Shown in pieces: positions 25,575 to 34,941 of a stretch of 64,000 bases of DNA. The notes under the pieces were generated by a model. It had not been told where the DNA came from. It made no database searches and worked only from the letters and a program-made list of their open reading frames with translations. Source of the stretch: Herbinix luporum. GTDB taxonomy: Bacteria > Bacillota > Clostridia > Lachnospirales > Lachnospiraceae. The stretch lies in assembly GCF_900070325.1 (NCBI RefSeq), contig NZ_LN879430.1, positions 2,163,379 through 2,227,378 on the forward strand. Direction: 5' to 3'. Positions within the stretch are counted from its first letter, which is position 1. Each line of letters begins with the position of its first letter. The position numbers were made by a program, and so were the translations under genes.

Positions 25575-27356
25575 TTACTTTAGAATTGCTGCTATATTCT
25601 TTTTAAGGTCTGCTTTCTCCATGATGATATTTTGCAATAATATAGTATCATTTGTTTCTATGGCTTTTAGACTCTGCTTGTCTAAACTTTCTTCCTTCAG
25701 AAGATATACCGTATCAAACAGTGCCTTCTGCCTTTCTGTCTCCTTAATCTCACCTAGTAGACCGGCGTTTAAAATAGCCGCCACCTGTGACTGTTGTGAA
25801 GAATCCTCAAAACAACTGATAATTTTAGCCGGTATAACCTTACCGCCCTTGTCATATTCTTCAAAAATTAATTTAGCTACTTCTGAATAAATACCATCTG
25901 AAAAATCCTCCGGCTTAATAAAGCCCTTTAACTTATCATAGATGGCGGCATCTTCCGCAAGCCATGTAATTAAAAGTTTCTGAGCCTTATCTATTCCGCC
26001 GTCACTGGTTTTTCTTTGCTTAGGCTGTGAATAAGTCTGCTTCTTATTATAAGAGCCTTGTAAAACAGATTGAGAGCCCAGCTTATTTACAAGTCTATAC
26101 AATAACATAGCATCAATTTGATAAGTCTTTGCCAGAGCCTCCAGATAGAAATTCCTTTCCAATTCCTCAGAAAAATTCAAGAGTTTTTTTGCCAGCTCAT
26201 TAAAGAACTTGGTTTTCTCCTCCGGATCCTCTAAATTATAGCTACTTTCAAGTATATCAACTTCAAAGAAAAAGCTATTCTTGGCTTCTTCAATCCTTTT
26301 CTTGTATTCATTAGGTCCTAAAGACTTAATAAAATCATCGGGATCCTTAAAGGGATCCATATTGACCACTTTAACAGTTAAGCCTGCATTCCTTAAAATC
26401 GGTATAGCCCGAAGTGCTGCCTGGGTCCCTGCTTCATCACTATCAAAGGTTAAAACAACTTCCCTTGTATATCGTTTTAATAAATTAGCATGATATTCTG
26501 TAAATGCCGTACCAAGAGCAGCAACAGCATTAGTAAATCCCGCCTGATGTAAAGCTATAACATCCATATAGCCTTCACAAATAAGGTAATAAGATTCCCT
26601 TGATCTTCTGGCTATATTTAATCCATACAAAATCCTGCTTTTGTCAAATATATCTGTCTCCGGTGAATTAAGATATTTGGGCATACCATCCCCCATAACT
26701 CGTCCACCGAAACCAACTACCTTATTATTGGCATCCATAATAGGAAATATAATCCTATCCCAGAACTTATCATGACCACCCCGTACCTCATCAAATGATA
26801 CCAGGCCCGATTGTTTGAGAATATTATCCTCATACTGTAGGCTCTTTAAATATTTATAAAGATCATCACTATAGCGATTAGCATAACCTAGACCAAATGA
26901 CTTTATGGTCTCCTCACTTAAGCCTCGATCAAGCAGATACTGTCTGGCAGCTTGTCCTCTATTGGATTTTAATTGATAATAATAATACTTGGCAGCTTCT
27001 TTATTTATTTCTAAGAGTCTGTTTTTTATATCCATCCTGCGTTTTTGACTTGCAGAATACTCCTGCTCGGGCAGATTAACCCCTGCCCTTTCTGCCAAAT
27101 ATTTTAATGCCTCTACAAATGTATAATTCTCGTATTCCATAATAAAGGTATAAACATTGCCTCCGACCCCGCAACCAAAGCAGTGATACATCTGTTTAGA
27201 TTGACTGACACTAAAAGATGGGGTCTTTTCATTATGGAAAGGACATAATCCCAAATAGTTATTACCTGACTTCTTTAAATTTATGTAGGAGCCTATTACA
27301 CCAATAATATCGTTCCTTATTCGGACTTCTTCTATTATTTCATCCGGATAATACAT
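25575..27356 (-). CDS. dnaG: DNA primase
   Basis: DnaG makes RNA primers for replication. The 593 residues fit. The N-terminal CHC2 zinc finger is LCPFHNEKTPSFSVSQ and MYHCFGCGVGGNV at about residues 37-70. The Toprim core follows with LICEGYMDVIALHQAGF near residue 255 and LTFDSDEAGTQAALRAI near 305. The C-terminal third is the helicase-interacting helical domain. GGGAGGAG is before the ATG. It lies 25 bases after dgt and upstream of rpoD, as part of one operon. Confidence 0.97.
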   Translation of the reverse strand: MYYPDEIIEEVRIRNDIIGVIGSYINLKKSGNNYLGLCPFHNEKTPSFSVSQSKQMYHCFGCGVGGNVYTFIMEYENYTFVEALKYLAERAGVNLPEQEYSASQKRRMDIKNRLLEINKEAAKYYYYQLKSNRGQAARQYLLDRGLSEETIKSFGLGYANRYSDDLYKYLKSLQYEDNILKQSGLVSFDEVRGGHDKFWDRIIFPIMDANNKVVGFGGRVMGDGMPKYLNSPETDIFDKSRILYGLNIARRSRESYYLICEGYMDVIALHQAGFTNAVAALGTAFTEYHANLLKRYTREVVLTFDSDEAGTQAALRAIPILRNAGLTVKVVNMDPFKDPDDFIKSLGPNEYKKRIEEAKNSFFFEVDILESSYNLEDPEEKTKFFNELAKKLLNFSEELERNFYLEALAKTYQIDAMLLYRLVNKLGSQSVLQGSYNKKQTYSQPKQRKTSDGGIDKAQKLLITWLAEDAAIYDKLKGFIKPEDFSDGIYSEVAKLIFEEYDKGGKVIPAKIISCFEDSSQQSQVAAILNAGLLGEIKETERQKALFDTVYLLKEESLDKQSLKAIETNDTILLQNIIMEKADLKKNIAAILK

Positions 27357-27381
27357 GCTTTACTCCTCCCATCTTACCACA

Positions 27382-28404
27382 TTAATAAACACTCCAAGCT
27401 GATGGGATCATGAGTTCTTTAAACTTTGCTACTGCATATCTATCTGTCATACCTGCAATATAATCACATACCACCTGTTTGGGAGCTTCATCTAACTTTT
27501 CTATCCGTATATAATACTCTTGTGGTAACTGTTCTAGATGATTAGTATAGTACATAAACAACTGTTCCAGTAAGCGTTCTGCCTGTTCTTCTTGGCTTTT
27601 AGCTTTCTTATTAAGATAAACATTATTAAACATAAATTCCCGAAGACTATACATTGCCTTCTCAATATCAGGGGACATAATAATATCATTTTTACCTTCA
27701 CTGTTTGTTATTATGTCATTAATTAAGGTATTTAACCTATCAGCTAGATTGTTACCAAGGATTTCTTTATATTCCTTAGGTATATCCTCCTCCCTGATAA
27801 TTCCACCACGGATAGCATCATCCGTATCATGGTGGATATATGCGATTTTATCACTTAATTTAACCACCTTTCCTTCTAAGGTAGAAGGTATGGTTGACAT
27901 CTGGTGATTGCGAATACCATCTCTTACTTCCTTGGTAAGATTTAGTCCCTTTCCATGATTCTCAAACCGTTCCACTACACGGATACTATGTATATGATGT
28001 TTGAAGCCTCCGGGACATATTCTATTAAGGGCTCTCTCCCCTGCATGTCCAAAAGGAGTATGTCCAAGATCATGGCCTAGGGCTATAGCTTCCGTAAGAT
28101 CTTCATTTAATCTTAAAGCTTTGGCTATAGTTCTTGCTATCTGGGCTACTTCTAATGTATGGGTAAGTCTAGTCCTGTAGTGGTCACCTTCAGGGGCAAG
28201 AAAAACCTGAGTCTTGTGCTTTAATCTTCTAAATGCCTTAGAATGCAGTATCCTATCCCTGTCCCTTTGATAAACCGGTCGGATATTACAAGGTTCCTCC
28301 TCATAATCCCTTCCCTGAGACTGATCTGAGAATGCTGCATATGGACTTAATATCTCATGTTCCCTAAGTTCAAGCTTCTGTCTGATAGTTAAGTTGTTAT
28401 CCAT
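27382..28404 (-). CDS. dgt: Deoxyguanosinetriphosphate triphosphohydrolase-like protein
   Basis: This is a 340-residue HD-domain enzyme that hydrolyses dNTPs to nucleoside and triphosphate. The metal-binding HD pattern is complete: RTRLTHTLEVAQIA, then IALGHDLGHTPFGHAGE, then a later IAYIHHDTDDAI. I start at MDNNLTIRQK because AAGGAGG lies seven bases upstream. The longer frame has no site. It is the first gene of the dgt-dnaG-rpoD group. Family members vary in preference among dNTPs, so the exact substrate is not certain. Confidence 0.9.
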   Translation of the reverse strand: MDNNLTIRQKLELREHEILSPYAAFSDQSQGRDYEEEPCNIRPVYQRDRDRILHSKAFRRLKHKTQVFLAPEGDHYRTRLTHTLEVAQIARTIAKALRLNEDLTEAIALGHDLGHTPFGHAGERALNRICPGGFKHHIHSIRVVERFENHGKGLNLTKEVRDGIRNHQMSTIPSTLEGKVVKLSDKIAYIHHDTDDAIRGGIIREEDIPKEYKEILGNNLADRLNTLINDIITNSEGKNDIIMSPDIEKAMYSLREFMFNNVYLNKKAKSQEEQAERLLEQLFMYYTNHLEQLPQEYYIRIEKLDEAPKQVVCDYIAGMTDRYAVAKFKELMIPSAWSVY

Positions 28405-28570
28405 TGAATCCTCCTTACTATCACAAAAAGCATATAAATGTGATATCAACTAAAATTAAAGCCTATACTACTATTATTCTACAAAGACTTACGATTTCCT
28501 TTTATAAATTATAAATTTGTATAATATTCATAAATAAAGCCATAAAATTCACCTGATTATTGACCATGTA

Positions 28571-28603
28571 AATAAGCCGGAAGTATTTATATCCGACTTA
28601 ATT
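28571..28603 (-). terminator. Hairpin after queH
   Basis: AAGTCGG pairs with CCGGCTT (one G-U) around a 12-base loop, followed by TTATTTAC on the minus strand. It is a modest terminator just downstream of the queH stop codon. Confidence 0.6.
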
Positions 28604-28606
28604 TAT

Positions 28607-29233
28607 CTATTCATTATTAATTGTATCTTTCCTAATGGAATATACGCAGCCACAATAATCCTGGCGATATAGGCCATATTCCTTAGAAAGTTCAATGGAA
28701 CGTTTGTATCCGTTTCGCTTCTTAAAATCAGAAGGTAGAAATGAAACTCCATATAAAGCAGCTACTTCTTCACCTATTTCATTAAGTTTTGCCGCATTCT
28801 TATGGGGACTGATGGTTAAAGTTGTTGTAAAATACTCATATCCCCCTTCCTTAGCTGCCTTGGCTGCCTCCTTAAGTCTCATACCATAACAAATAAAGCA
28901 TCTGTCACCGCCTTCAGGATCTTTTTCATGACCTTTTACTAAATCATAATATTTCCTAGGCTCATAATCCCCCTCTACAAATAGAACCGAATTTTTTAAG
29001 TTCATAGCCCTAATTAGGTCTTCCTGTTCCTTGACTCTCCTTCTATATTCATCCTCAGGGTATATATTAGGATTATAGTAAAATATAGTTATAGCAAAAT
29101 AATTAGACAGATATTCTAAGACATAACTGCTGCAAGGGGCACAGCAACTATGTATCAGAAGTTTAGGCAAGTTCTTGCTTGGTGAAGAATTAATTTTATT
29201 TATTATTTTATCTAGCTCCAATTGATAGTTCAT
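28607..29233 (-). CDS. queH: Epoxyqueuosine reductase QueH
   Basis: QueH (old DUF208) does the last step of queuosine synthesis in tRNA, reducing epoxyqueuosine, as a non-homologous replacement of QueG. It is 208 residues. Conserved cysteines for the metal centres are visible: HSCCAPCSSY near residue 27, GGDRCFICYGMRL near 108, and QDYCGCVYS near the C-terminus. The text TTTLTISPHKN is also a family hallmark. AGGAG lies before the ATG. It stands alone here, with no other queuosine gene in the window. Confidence 0.92.
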   Translation of the reverse strand: MNYQLELDKIINKINSSPSKNLPKLLIHSCCAPCSSYVLEYLSNYFAITIFYYNPNIYPEDEYRRRVKEQEDLIRAMNLKNSVLFVEGDYEPRKYYDLVKGHEKDPEGGDRCFICYGMRLKEAAKAAKEGGYEYFTTTLTISPHKNAAKLNEIGEEVAALYGVSFLPSDFKKRNGYKRSIELSKEYGLYRQDYCGCVYSIRKDTINNE

Positions 29234-29314
29234 ATATTTACTCCTATACTAATTTCAACCTTTTAGTTACTACTAATTATAAGGGCCAATTAGCATTAAA
29301 GTTTAACATAAAAT

Positions 29315-29365
29315 CCTCCTATTAACAATTCTTTTATTTTAAAAATTTCAAGAATTAATAGGAGG
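29315..29365 (-). terminator. Long AT-rich stem after hisC
   Basis: CCTCCTATTAATTCTT pairs with AAGAATTGTTAATAGGAGG, with one small bulge. ATTTT follows on the minus strand, 10 bases after the hisC stop. It is probably a terminator, although the T-run is short. Confidence 0.6.
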
Positions 29366-29373
29366 CAGTTTAA

Positions 29374-30450
29374 TTACTTATTATTAATATACTGATTTAA
29401 AAATTCAAACAGCTTATCCATCTGTTCTTTTGAACCTATAGTGACTCTAAGATAATTACTAATTCTGGGTAAATCAAAATATCTTACATAAATATTATTT
29501 TCTTTTAAAACTTCATACAACTTTTTTGCAGGAATTGTTTTATGGGTAACAAATAAAAAGTTGGCCCCTGAAGCCGGAAAATCAAATCCCAGTTCTTTCA
29601 AGGACTTCTCAGCTTCTTTTCTGATTTCAATAAGCTTATTTATTCCTTCTTTAAAATACTGTTTATCTTTAATGGCTTCAACTCCAGCTAAAATTGCAGC
29701 CTGATTTAAGGTATAGGAATTAAAGGAGTATTTTACATCATTTAAAGCCTTAATAAGCTTTTTATTTCCCATAGCAAATCCTATCCTCATTCCTGCCATT
29801 GACCTTGATTTTGAAAAGGTCTGTACAACCAGGAGATTATCGTATTTGTCTATTAAGGAAAGTGCTGACTCCCCTGCAAAATCAATATAGGCCTCATCAA
29901 TAATCACTACAGAATTTGTATTATGGGCCACTATATCTTCAATAGTAGATATACTTTCATATATGGATGTAGGAGCATTGGGATTAGCTATTATAATCCC
30001 TCCGTTATCCTTATAATAATCCTCTTTAACAAGCCTAAATTCTTCATCTAAGGCCGGTGTTTCATAGGGTATCCTATACAAATCACACCAGACAGGATAG
30101 AAAGAGTATGTTATATCAGGAAAAAGAATCGGCTTATCAGAATTAAAAAAAGTTAAATATGCCATGGCCAGTACATCATCTGAACCAACCCCCACAAAGA
30201 CCTGTTCTTTTTCCACTTGATAAAACTTAGCTATTTCCTCTACTAAAAGTCCTATGGTGGGATCCGGATAAAGCCTTAAGCTATCGGTATCCATATTTTT
30301 TAATACCTTTTCTACTCCCGGTGCAGGAGGAAAGGGATTCTCATTGGTATTTAGCTTTATTACATCTTTTTCTCTGGGCTGTTCCCCGGGAACATAAGGT
30401 ACTACACTCCTAATATTTTTTTCCCAGGGCCTTATATACTCTTCCCTCAA
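29374..30450 (-). CDS. hisC: Histidinol-phosphate aminotransferase
   Basis: HisC transfers an amino group to imidazole acetol phosphate in histidine synthesis. It is 358 residues from a TTG start with GGAGGT seven bases before it, four bases after the upstream aminotransferase stop. ATG codons further upstream would overlap that gene. Family text is clear: IKLNTNENPFPPAPGV near residue 35, VGVGSDDVLAMAY, IIANPNAPTS, VVIIDEAYIDFAG, and the cofactor lysine in VVQTFSKSRSMAGMRIGFA. No other his gene lies nearby. A related role in phenylalanine or tyrosine transamination cannot be excluded. Confidence 0.85.
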   Translation of the reverse strand: MREEYIRPWEKNIRSVVPYVPGEQPREKDVIKLNTNENPFPPAPGVEKVLKNMDTDSLRLYPDPTIGLLVEEIAKFYQVEKEQVFVGVGSDDVLAMAYLTFFNSDKPILFPDITYSFYPVWCDLYRIPYETPALDEEFRLVKEDYYKDNGGIIIANPNAPTSIYESISTIEDIVAHNTNSVVIIDEAYIDFAGESALSLIDKYDNLLVVQTFSKSRSMAGMRIGFAMGNKKLIKALNDVKYSFNSYTLNQAAILAGVEAIKDKQYFKEGINKLIEIRKEAEKSLKELGFDFPASGANFLFVTHKTIPAKKLYEVLKENNIYVRYFDLPRISNYLRVTIGSKEQMDKLFEFLNQYINNK

Positions 30451-30454
30451 AATA

Positions 30455-31642
30455 TTACCTCCCATATTCCTTAGCAAGCTTCTCAAAGCCGGGCAAGGCC
30501 CTTTTAATCATTTCATAATCAACACAATAAGCAATTCTTACATATCCGGGACAACCAAAGGCAGATCCGGGAACTATTAATATATTATGCTTTTTTGCCT
30601 CCTGGGCAAATTTCTTGTCATCCTGCTCTAAGGCCTTTACAAAGAGATAAAATGCACCCTGTGGTTTTACACATTCATATCCATAGGATACTAAATTGTT
30701 ATATAAAAGCTCCCTGTTACGGTTATATATTTCCACATCTACTTTTGCCTCAAGGCATTTGGCAACTGCTCTTTGTATAAGGGAGGGAGCGTTTACAAAG
30801 CCAAGTATACGGGTTGCCACATTGGCTGCAGCCACCAAGTCTTCATATATATCTACTTCACCTGGAATAACCAAGTAACCTATTCTTTCACCGGGAAGAG
30901 ACAGGGACTTACTATATGAATATCCCACAATAGTATTATCATAGTATTTAGTCAGATAAGGTACCTCTAAATCATCATATACCAATTCCCTATAGGGCTC
31001 ATCTGAAATCAGATAAATAGACTTATTATATTCCTGCTGCTTCCTATTTAATATCTTGGCTAACTTACAGATAGTGTCTTCAGAATATACCACTCCCGTA
31101 GGATTATTGGGAGAATTTATAATAACAGCCTTGGTCTTTGCTGTAATACTTTTTTCAAACTCCTCCAGGTCTGGCTGGAAAGTTTCACAATTTGGCGGCA
31201 CTATTACTAAGTGTCCGTCATAATTGCTGACATAATTACGGTATTCACCAAAAAACGGTGCAAAAGTTATTACCTCATCACCGGGATTTAATAAGGATTT
31301 TAAGATTACATTTAGTCCTCCCGCTGCACCCACTGTCATAATGATATTTTCTAAGCCAAAGTTTGTATCAAATCTTTTATTAAGGGATAAGGCGATTTTT
31401 TCCCTTACATCTTCGTAGCCGGAATTGTTCATATAACCATGAACCATATTGGGATTTTCCTCATTTAAGACCTCTATCAGGGCCTCCTTAATCTCTGACG
31501 GAGGCTCTACACTGGGATTTCCCAAACTAAAATCATAAACATTTTCTGCACCATAAATCTCTGCCAGCCTTTTTCCCTCTTCAAACATGGCACGGATTGC
31601 AGAACTTGAATTAACAAATGCTTTCATTTTATCAGATATCAT
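30455..31642 (-). CDS. Pyridoxal phosphate-dependent aminotransferase (class I)
   Basis: This is a 395-residue fold-type I aminotransferase. Motifs are DFSLGNPSVEPP near residue 38, AAGGLNVILKSLLNPGDEVI, INSPNNPTGVVYSE, LISDEPYRELVYDD, and the cofactor lysine in GYSYSKSLSLPGERIGYL. This pattern is typical of the AspC/PatA-like enzymes of Clostridia, often annotated as aspartate or aromatic aminotransferase. The substrate cannot be read from sequence. It is followed four bases later by hisC, so the two are one operon and may both act in amino acid synthesis. Confidence 0.88.
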   Translation of the reverse strand: MISDKMKAFVNSSSAIRAMFEEGKRLAEIYGAENVYDFSLGNPSVEPPSEIKEALIEVLNEENPNMVHGYMNNSGYEDVREKIALSLNKRFDTNFGLENIIMTVGAAGGLNVILKSLLNPGDEVITFAPFFGEYRNYVSNYDGHLVIVPPNCETFQPDLEEFEKSITAKTKAVIINSPNNPTGVVYSEDTICKLAKILNRKQQEYNKSIYLISDEPYRELVYDDLEVPYLTKYYDNTIVGYSYSKSLSLPGERIGYLVIPGEVDIYEDLVAAANVATRILGFVNAPSLIQRAVAKCLEAKVDVEIYNRNRELLYNNLVSYGYECVKPQGAFYLFVKALEQDDKKFAQEAKKHNILIVPGSAFGCPGYVRIAYCVDYEMIKRALPGFEKLAKEYGR

Positions 31643-31706
31643 ACATATCCCCCTCTCTATACAAATAGTTTATAATCAGATTAGCATATTTGTAAGTTAA
31701 TGGCAA

Positions 31707-32327
31707 CTAGCGGAATCTAATATCAATATAGGACTTTACAATTTCTACGCACTTATCAAAGCCCAGCTGGCTGCTATTTAAACACAAATCATAATTCTTT
31801 GCATCTTCCCAATTTCGACCGGTATAATATTTGTAATATTCGGCCCTGTGCTTATCAATAGAAGTAATTTGCTTTTCGATTTCTTTTTCCGATTTTCCAG
31901 TCATTTCCTTAAGGGTTTTTATGCAGTCTTTAATAGGTGCATGAACAAAGACCTTAACCACATTATCATAATCCTTAAGTATATAGTCCGCAGCCCGGCC
32001 AACTATCACGCAGGATTCTTCCTGTGCCAGTTCCTTAATAATTTTTGCCTGATAGTTAAACAGATTGTCATTGGAAACAAAATCATCGCTGTCCGGGGGA
32101 ATTAACTCACCCTTATATGCTTTTCTTGCAATCCTAAAAAGAGGGGTCTTTCTTAACTTCTCATCAGCCCTGGCAAATAACTCCTCATTAATACCACTGT
32201 CATCTGAGGCCAACCGTAAAAGCTCACGATCATAATAGGCTATGTTTAGTTCCTTAGCCAGCATCTTGCCGATAGTTCTTCCTCCACTGCCATATCCTCT
32301 TGCAATTGTAATTACATATTTGCTCAT
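31707..32327 (-). CDS. Cytidylate kinase-like family protein
   Basis: This is 206 residues from MSKYVITIARGYG, with GGAAGGTG seven bases upstream. The P-loop is modified: ARGYGSGGRTIGKML in place of the GxSGxGKST of true cytidylate kinases. The later text YYDRELLRLASDDSGINEEL and CVIVGRAADYIL fits the AAK_6/cytidylate-kinase-like family common in Lachnospiraceae. The gene overlaps no neighbour but starts 17 bases after the livF stop, so it may be read from the same transcript. The true substrate is unknown. Confidence 0.82.
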   Translation of the reverse strand: MSKYVITIARGYGSGGRTIGKMLAKELNIAYYDRELLRLASDDSGINEELFARADEKLRKTPLFRIARKAYKGELIPPDSDDFVSNDNLFNYQAKIIKELAQEESCVIVGRAADYILKDYDNVVKVFVHAPIKDCIKTLKEMTGKSEKEIEKQITSIDKHRAEYYKYYTGRNWEDAKNYDLCLNSSQLGFDKCVEIVKSYIDIRFR

Positions 32328-32343
32328 AGATTTCACCTTCCTA

Positions 32344-33048
32344 TTATTCACCTAAATATGCTTTTTTTACTGACTCATCATTCATCAGTACCTTGGCATC
32401 GCCCTCTAATACGATATTGCCGGTCTCAAGTACATATGCACGATGGGCAATAGATAAGGCTTTTTTTGCATTTTGTTCTACTAAAAGGACAGTGGTACCG
32501 CTTTTGTTAATACTTTTAATAATATCAAATACCTCTTCAACTAAAATAGGAGATAGTCCCATAGAAGGTTCATCTAAAAGTATTATCTTTGGTTTTGACA
32601 TAAGAGCTCTTCCCATGGCAAGCATCTGCTGTTCACCGCCACTTAAGGTACCGGCCATCTGACTTTTACGTTCCTTTAATCTTGGAAATCTTTTAAATAC
32701 CTGCTCTAGGGTTTCTTCTATCTCCCCCTTATCGCTTCTTGTATATGCTCCTAAGAGCAGATTTTCATATACTGAAAGCTGGGCAAAAACCCTTCTTCCT
32801 TCAGGTACATGGGCTAGGCCCAAGGAAACTATTTTATGGGCAGGAATCTTTTGCAGGTCCACTCCATTATAAAGCACCTCACCTTGTTTAGCTGATATTA
32901 AGCCTGAAACCGTATGCAAAATTGTAGTCTTACCTGCTCCGTTTGCACCAATCAGTGCAATAATTTCTCCTTCCTCTACCTTAAAGGAGACCTTTTTAAT
33001 AGCTTGTATGACTCCATAATATACCTGTAAATTCTTAACTTCTAACAT
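32344..33048 (-). CDS. livF: Branched-chain amino acid ABC transporter ATPase LivF
   Basis: This is a 234-residue ATPase of the Leu/Ile/Val importer. Walker A is GANGAGKTTILHTVSGL near residue 37. LAHVPEGRRVFAQLSVYENL is the classic LivF marker. The signature is LSGGEQQMLAMGRAL and Walker B is IILLDEPSMGLSPI. The start MLEVKNLQVYYG follows GAAGGAG. It is the last transporter gene in the operon livJ-livH-livM-livG-livF. Confidence 0.95.
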   Translation of the reverse strand: MLEVKNLQVYYGVIQAIKKVSFKVEEGEIIALIGANGAGKTTILHTVSGLISAKQGEVLYNGVDLQKIPAHKIVSLGLAHVPEGRRVFAQLSVYENLLLGAYTRSDKGEIEETLEQVFKRFPRLKERKSQMAGTLSGGEQQMLAMGRALMSKPKIILLDEPSMGLSPILVEEVFDIIKSINKSGTTVLLVEQNAKKALSIAHRAYVLETGNIVLEGDAKVLMNDESVKKAYLGE

Positions 33049-33089
33049 TATATTTCTCCTTCGCACAATAGAAGATTTTCTCTGCTTTA

Positions 33090-33848
33090 TTATTCACCTA
33101 GATAAGCTTTGATTACCTCCGGATTATTAAGAACATCTTGGGGAAGTCCATTGGCCAGTTCCGTACCGAAATTAAGTACAAATATTTTCTCACAGATTCC
33201 GGCTACCAATTTCATATCATGTTCAATAAGTAATATAGTTACATCGTATTTCTTCCTTATAAGAGTAATTGTCTCCATAAGTTCATCGGTCTCAGCGGGA
33301 TTCATACCTGCTGCCGGCTCATCCAGTAGAAGAAGTTTAGGAGAGGTAGCCAAAGCCCTGGCAATTTCCAGCTTTCTTTGCTTACCATAAGGAAGGTTAG
33401 CCGACAAAACATTAGCTTCCTCCTTAAGGCCAAAAACCTCAAGGATTTCATAAGCTCGCTCATTCATAGCTTTTTCTGTCTTATAATATTTTGGCAATCT
33501 TAATATACCTGCTATGGAAGAATACTTATAGTCATTATGAAGGCCCACCTTCACATTATCCAGTACCGATAAATTATTAAATAATCTAATATTCTGAAAG
33601 GTCCTTGCAATACCTGCCTTATTAATCTCAATGGCACTGCGGCCTGTTATATTTTCACCGTCCAAAATAATCTGACCCATATCCGGTTTATACACACCTG
33701 TAAGAAGATTAAATACGGTGGTTTTACCGGCACCGTTTGGCCCGATTAGTCCATATAACTCCCCTTTGTTAACAGTGATACTAAAGGAATCAACTGCGTG
33801 TAAACCTCCAAAGGAGATGCCTAGATTTTTTACCGATAACATTTCCAT
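33090..33848 (-). CDS. livG: Branched-chain amino acid ABC transporter ATPase LivG
   Basis: This is a 252-residue ATPase. Walker A is GPNGAGKTTVFNLLTGVY near residue 36. GIARTFQNIRLFNNLSVLDNV is typical of LivG. The signature is LPYGKQRKLEIARAL and Walker B is LLLLDEPAAGMNPAE. GGAGGTG precedes the ATG. It pairs with LivF to power the LivHM permease. It lies three bases after livM and 41 bases before livF. Confidence 0.95.
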   Translation of the reverse strand: MEMLSVKNLGISFGGLHAVDSFSITVNKGELYGLIGPNGAGKTTVFNLLTGVYKPDMGQIILDGENITGRSAIEINKAGIARTFQNIRLFNNLSVLDNVKVGLHNDYKYSSIAGILRLPKYYKTEKAMNERAYEILEVFGLKEEANVLSANLPYGKQRKLEIARALATSPKLLLLDEPAAGMNPAETDELMETITLIRKKYDVTILLIEHDMKLVAGICEKIFVLNFGTELANGLPQDVLNNPEVIKAYLGE

Positions 33849-33851
33849 GGT

Positions 33852-34931
33852 TTACACCTCCTTCTTAGTTTTTCTAAACACAGAACCTAAAAGATTTTTA
33901 AAAGAAAATTTCTTTCGCCACTCTATACACGCCGGTGCCCAGTTAAACAACATCATTATGATTAATACTATGGCATATATCAACATACGATAATCCCTTA
34001 AAAATCTTAGATACTCCGGAAGCAAGGTAAGCAAAATAGCTGCAAAAATTGATCCACGGAGATTACCCATGCCTCCTAAAACAACAAATACTAAAATCAT
34101 AATTGACATATTATATCCGAACTTAGATGATTGTACCGATGAAATATTGTGGGAATATAAAACTCCGGCTACTCCTGCCAAAGCTGCAGATATTGAAAAG
34201 GCCAAAATTTTATATTTAGTAATATTAATACCTACAGATTCCGCAGCAATATGGTTATCCCTTATGGACATAATTGCTCGTCCCGAACGGGAATTAACCA
34301 GATTAACGATAATAAGATAGCTTATAATTAGTAAGATAACTCCGATTGTAAAAGTTGCATCCCTAGGGGTACCGGATATACCCTGGGCTCCTTTAACAAT
34401 AACCACACCACTCTCATCTAGATTAAGGGACATGGCATCTTCTGCTGAAATATGAATTCCTCTTTTATCGTAACCTACATATAATACATTAAGAACATTC
34501 TTGATAATTTCTCCAAATGCCAAAGTAACAATTGCAAGATAATCACCCCGAAGTCTTAAAACTGCAACACCTATAATAACACCAAATAATCCGGCAAAGG
34601 CAGCACCGATTAAAATAGCCAGTGTAAAACGAATAAAGGTATTATCTATGGTATTAACCATGGATTTTGAAAAAAAGGCTCCTGCAAATGCACCGATACA
34701 CATAAATCCCGCATGTCCAAGACTTAAATGGCCCAAAATCCCTACTGTTAAATTTAAGGATATAGCCATAATAGAGTAGTAACATAAGGAAACTAATAGA
34801 TTCTGTAGAAGATTGGACATATTACCTGTTACAATCATGGACTGACATATTGCATATGCAATTACTATGAGTCCGATGGTAACCATATTATTACGGGTAG
34901 ATTTATTTATTTTAAGTATATTCTTTTTCAT
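33852..34931 (-). CDS. livM: Branched-chain amino acid ABC transporter permease LivM
   Basis: This is a 359-residue integral membrane protein with about nine to ten helices. The family marker LSLGHAGFMCIGAFAGAFF lies near residue 68, and LRGDYLAIVTLAFGEI near 130. The C-terminal GGMGNLRGSIFAAILLTLLPE is also typical. A basic C-terminal tail (RKKFSFKNL) is probably cytoplasmic. GGGGGT precedes the ATG. It forms the translocation path together with LivH, encoded 10 bases upstream. Confidence 0.93.
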   Translation of the reverse strand: MKKNILKINKSTRNNMVTIGLIVIAYAICQSMIVTGNMSNLLQNLLVSLCYYSIMAISLNLTVGILGHLSLGHAGFMCIGAFAGAFFSKSMVNTIDNTFIRFTLAILIGAAFAGLFGVIIGVAVLRLRGDYLAIVTLAFGEIIKNVLNVLYVGYDKRGIHISAEDAMSLNLDESGVVIVKGAQGISGTPRDATFTIGVILLIISYLIIVNLVNSRSGRAIMSIRDNHIAAESVGINITKYKILAFSISAALAGVAGVLYSHNISSVQSSKFGYNMSIMILVFVVLGGMGNLRGSIFAAILLTLLPEYLRFLRDYRMLIYAIVLIIMMLFNWAPACIEWRKKFSFKNLLGSVFRKTKKEV

Positions 34932-34941
34932 AATTTACCCC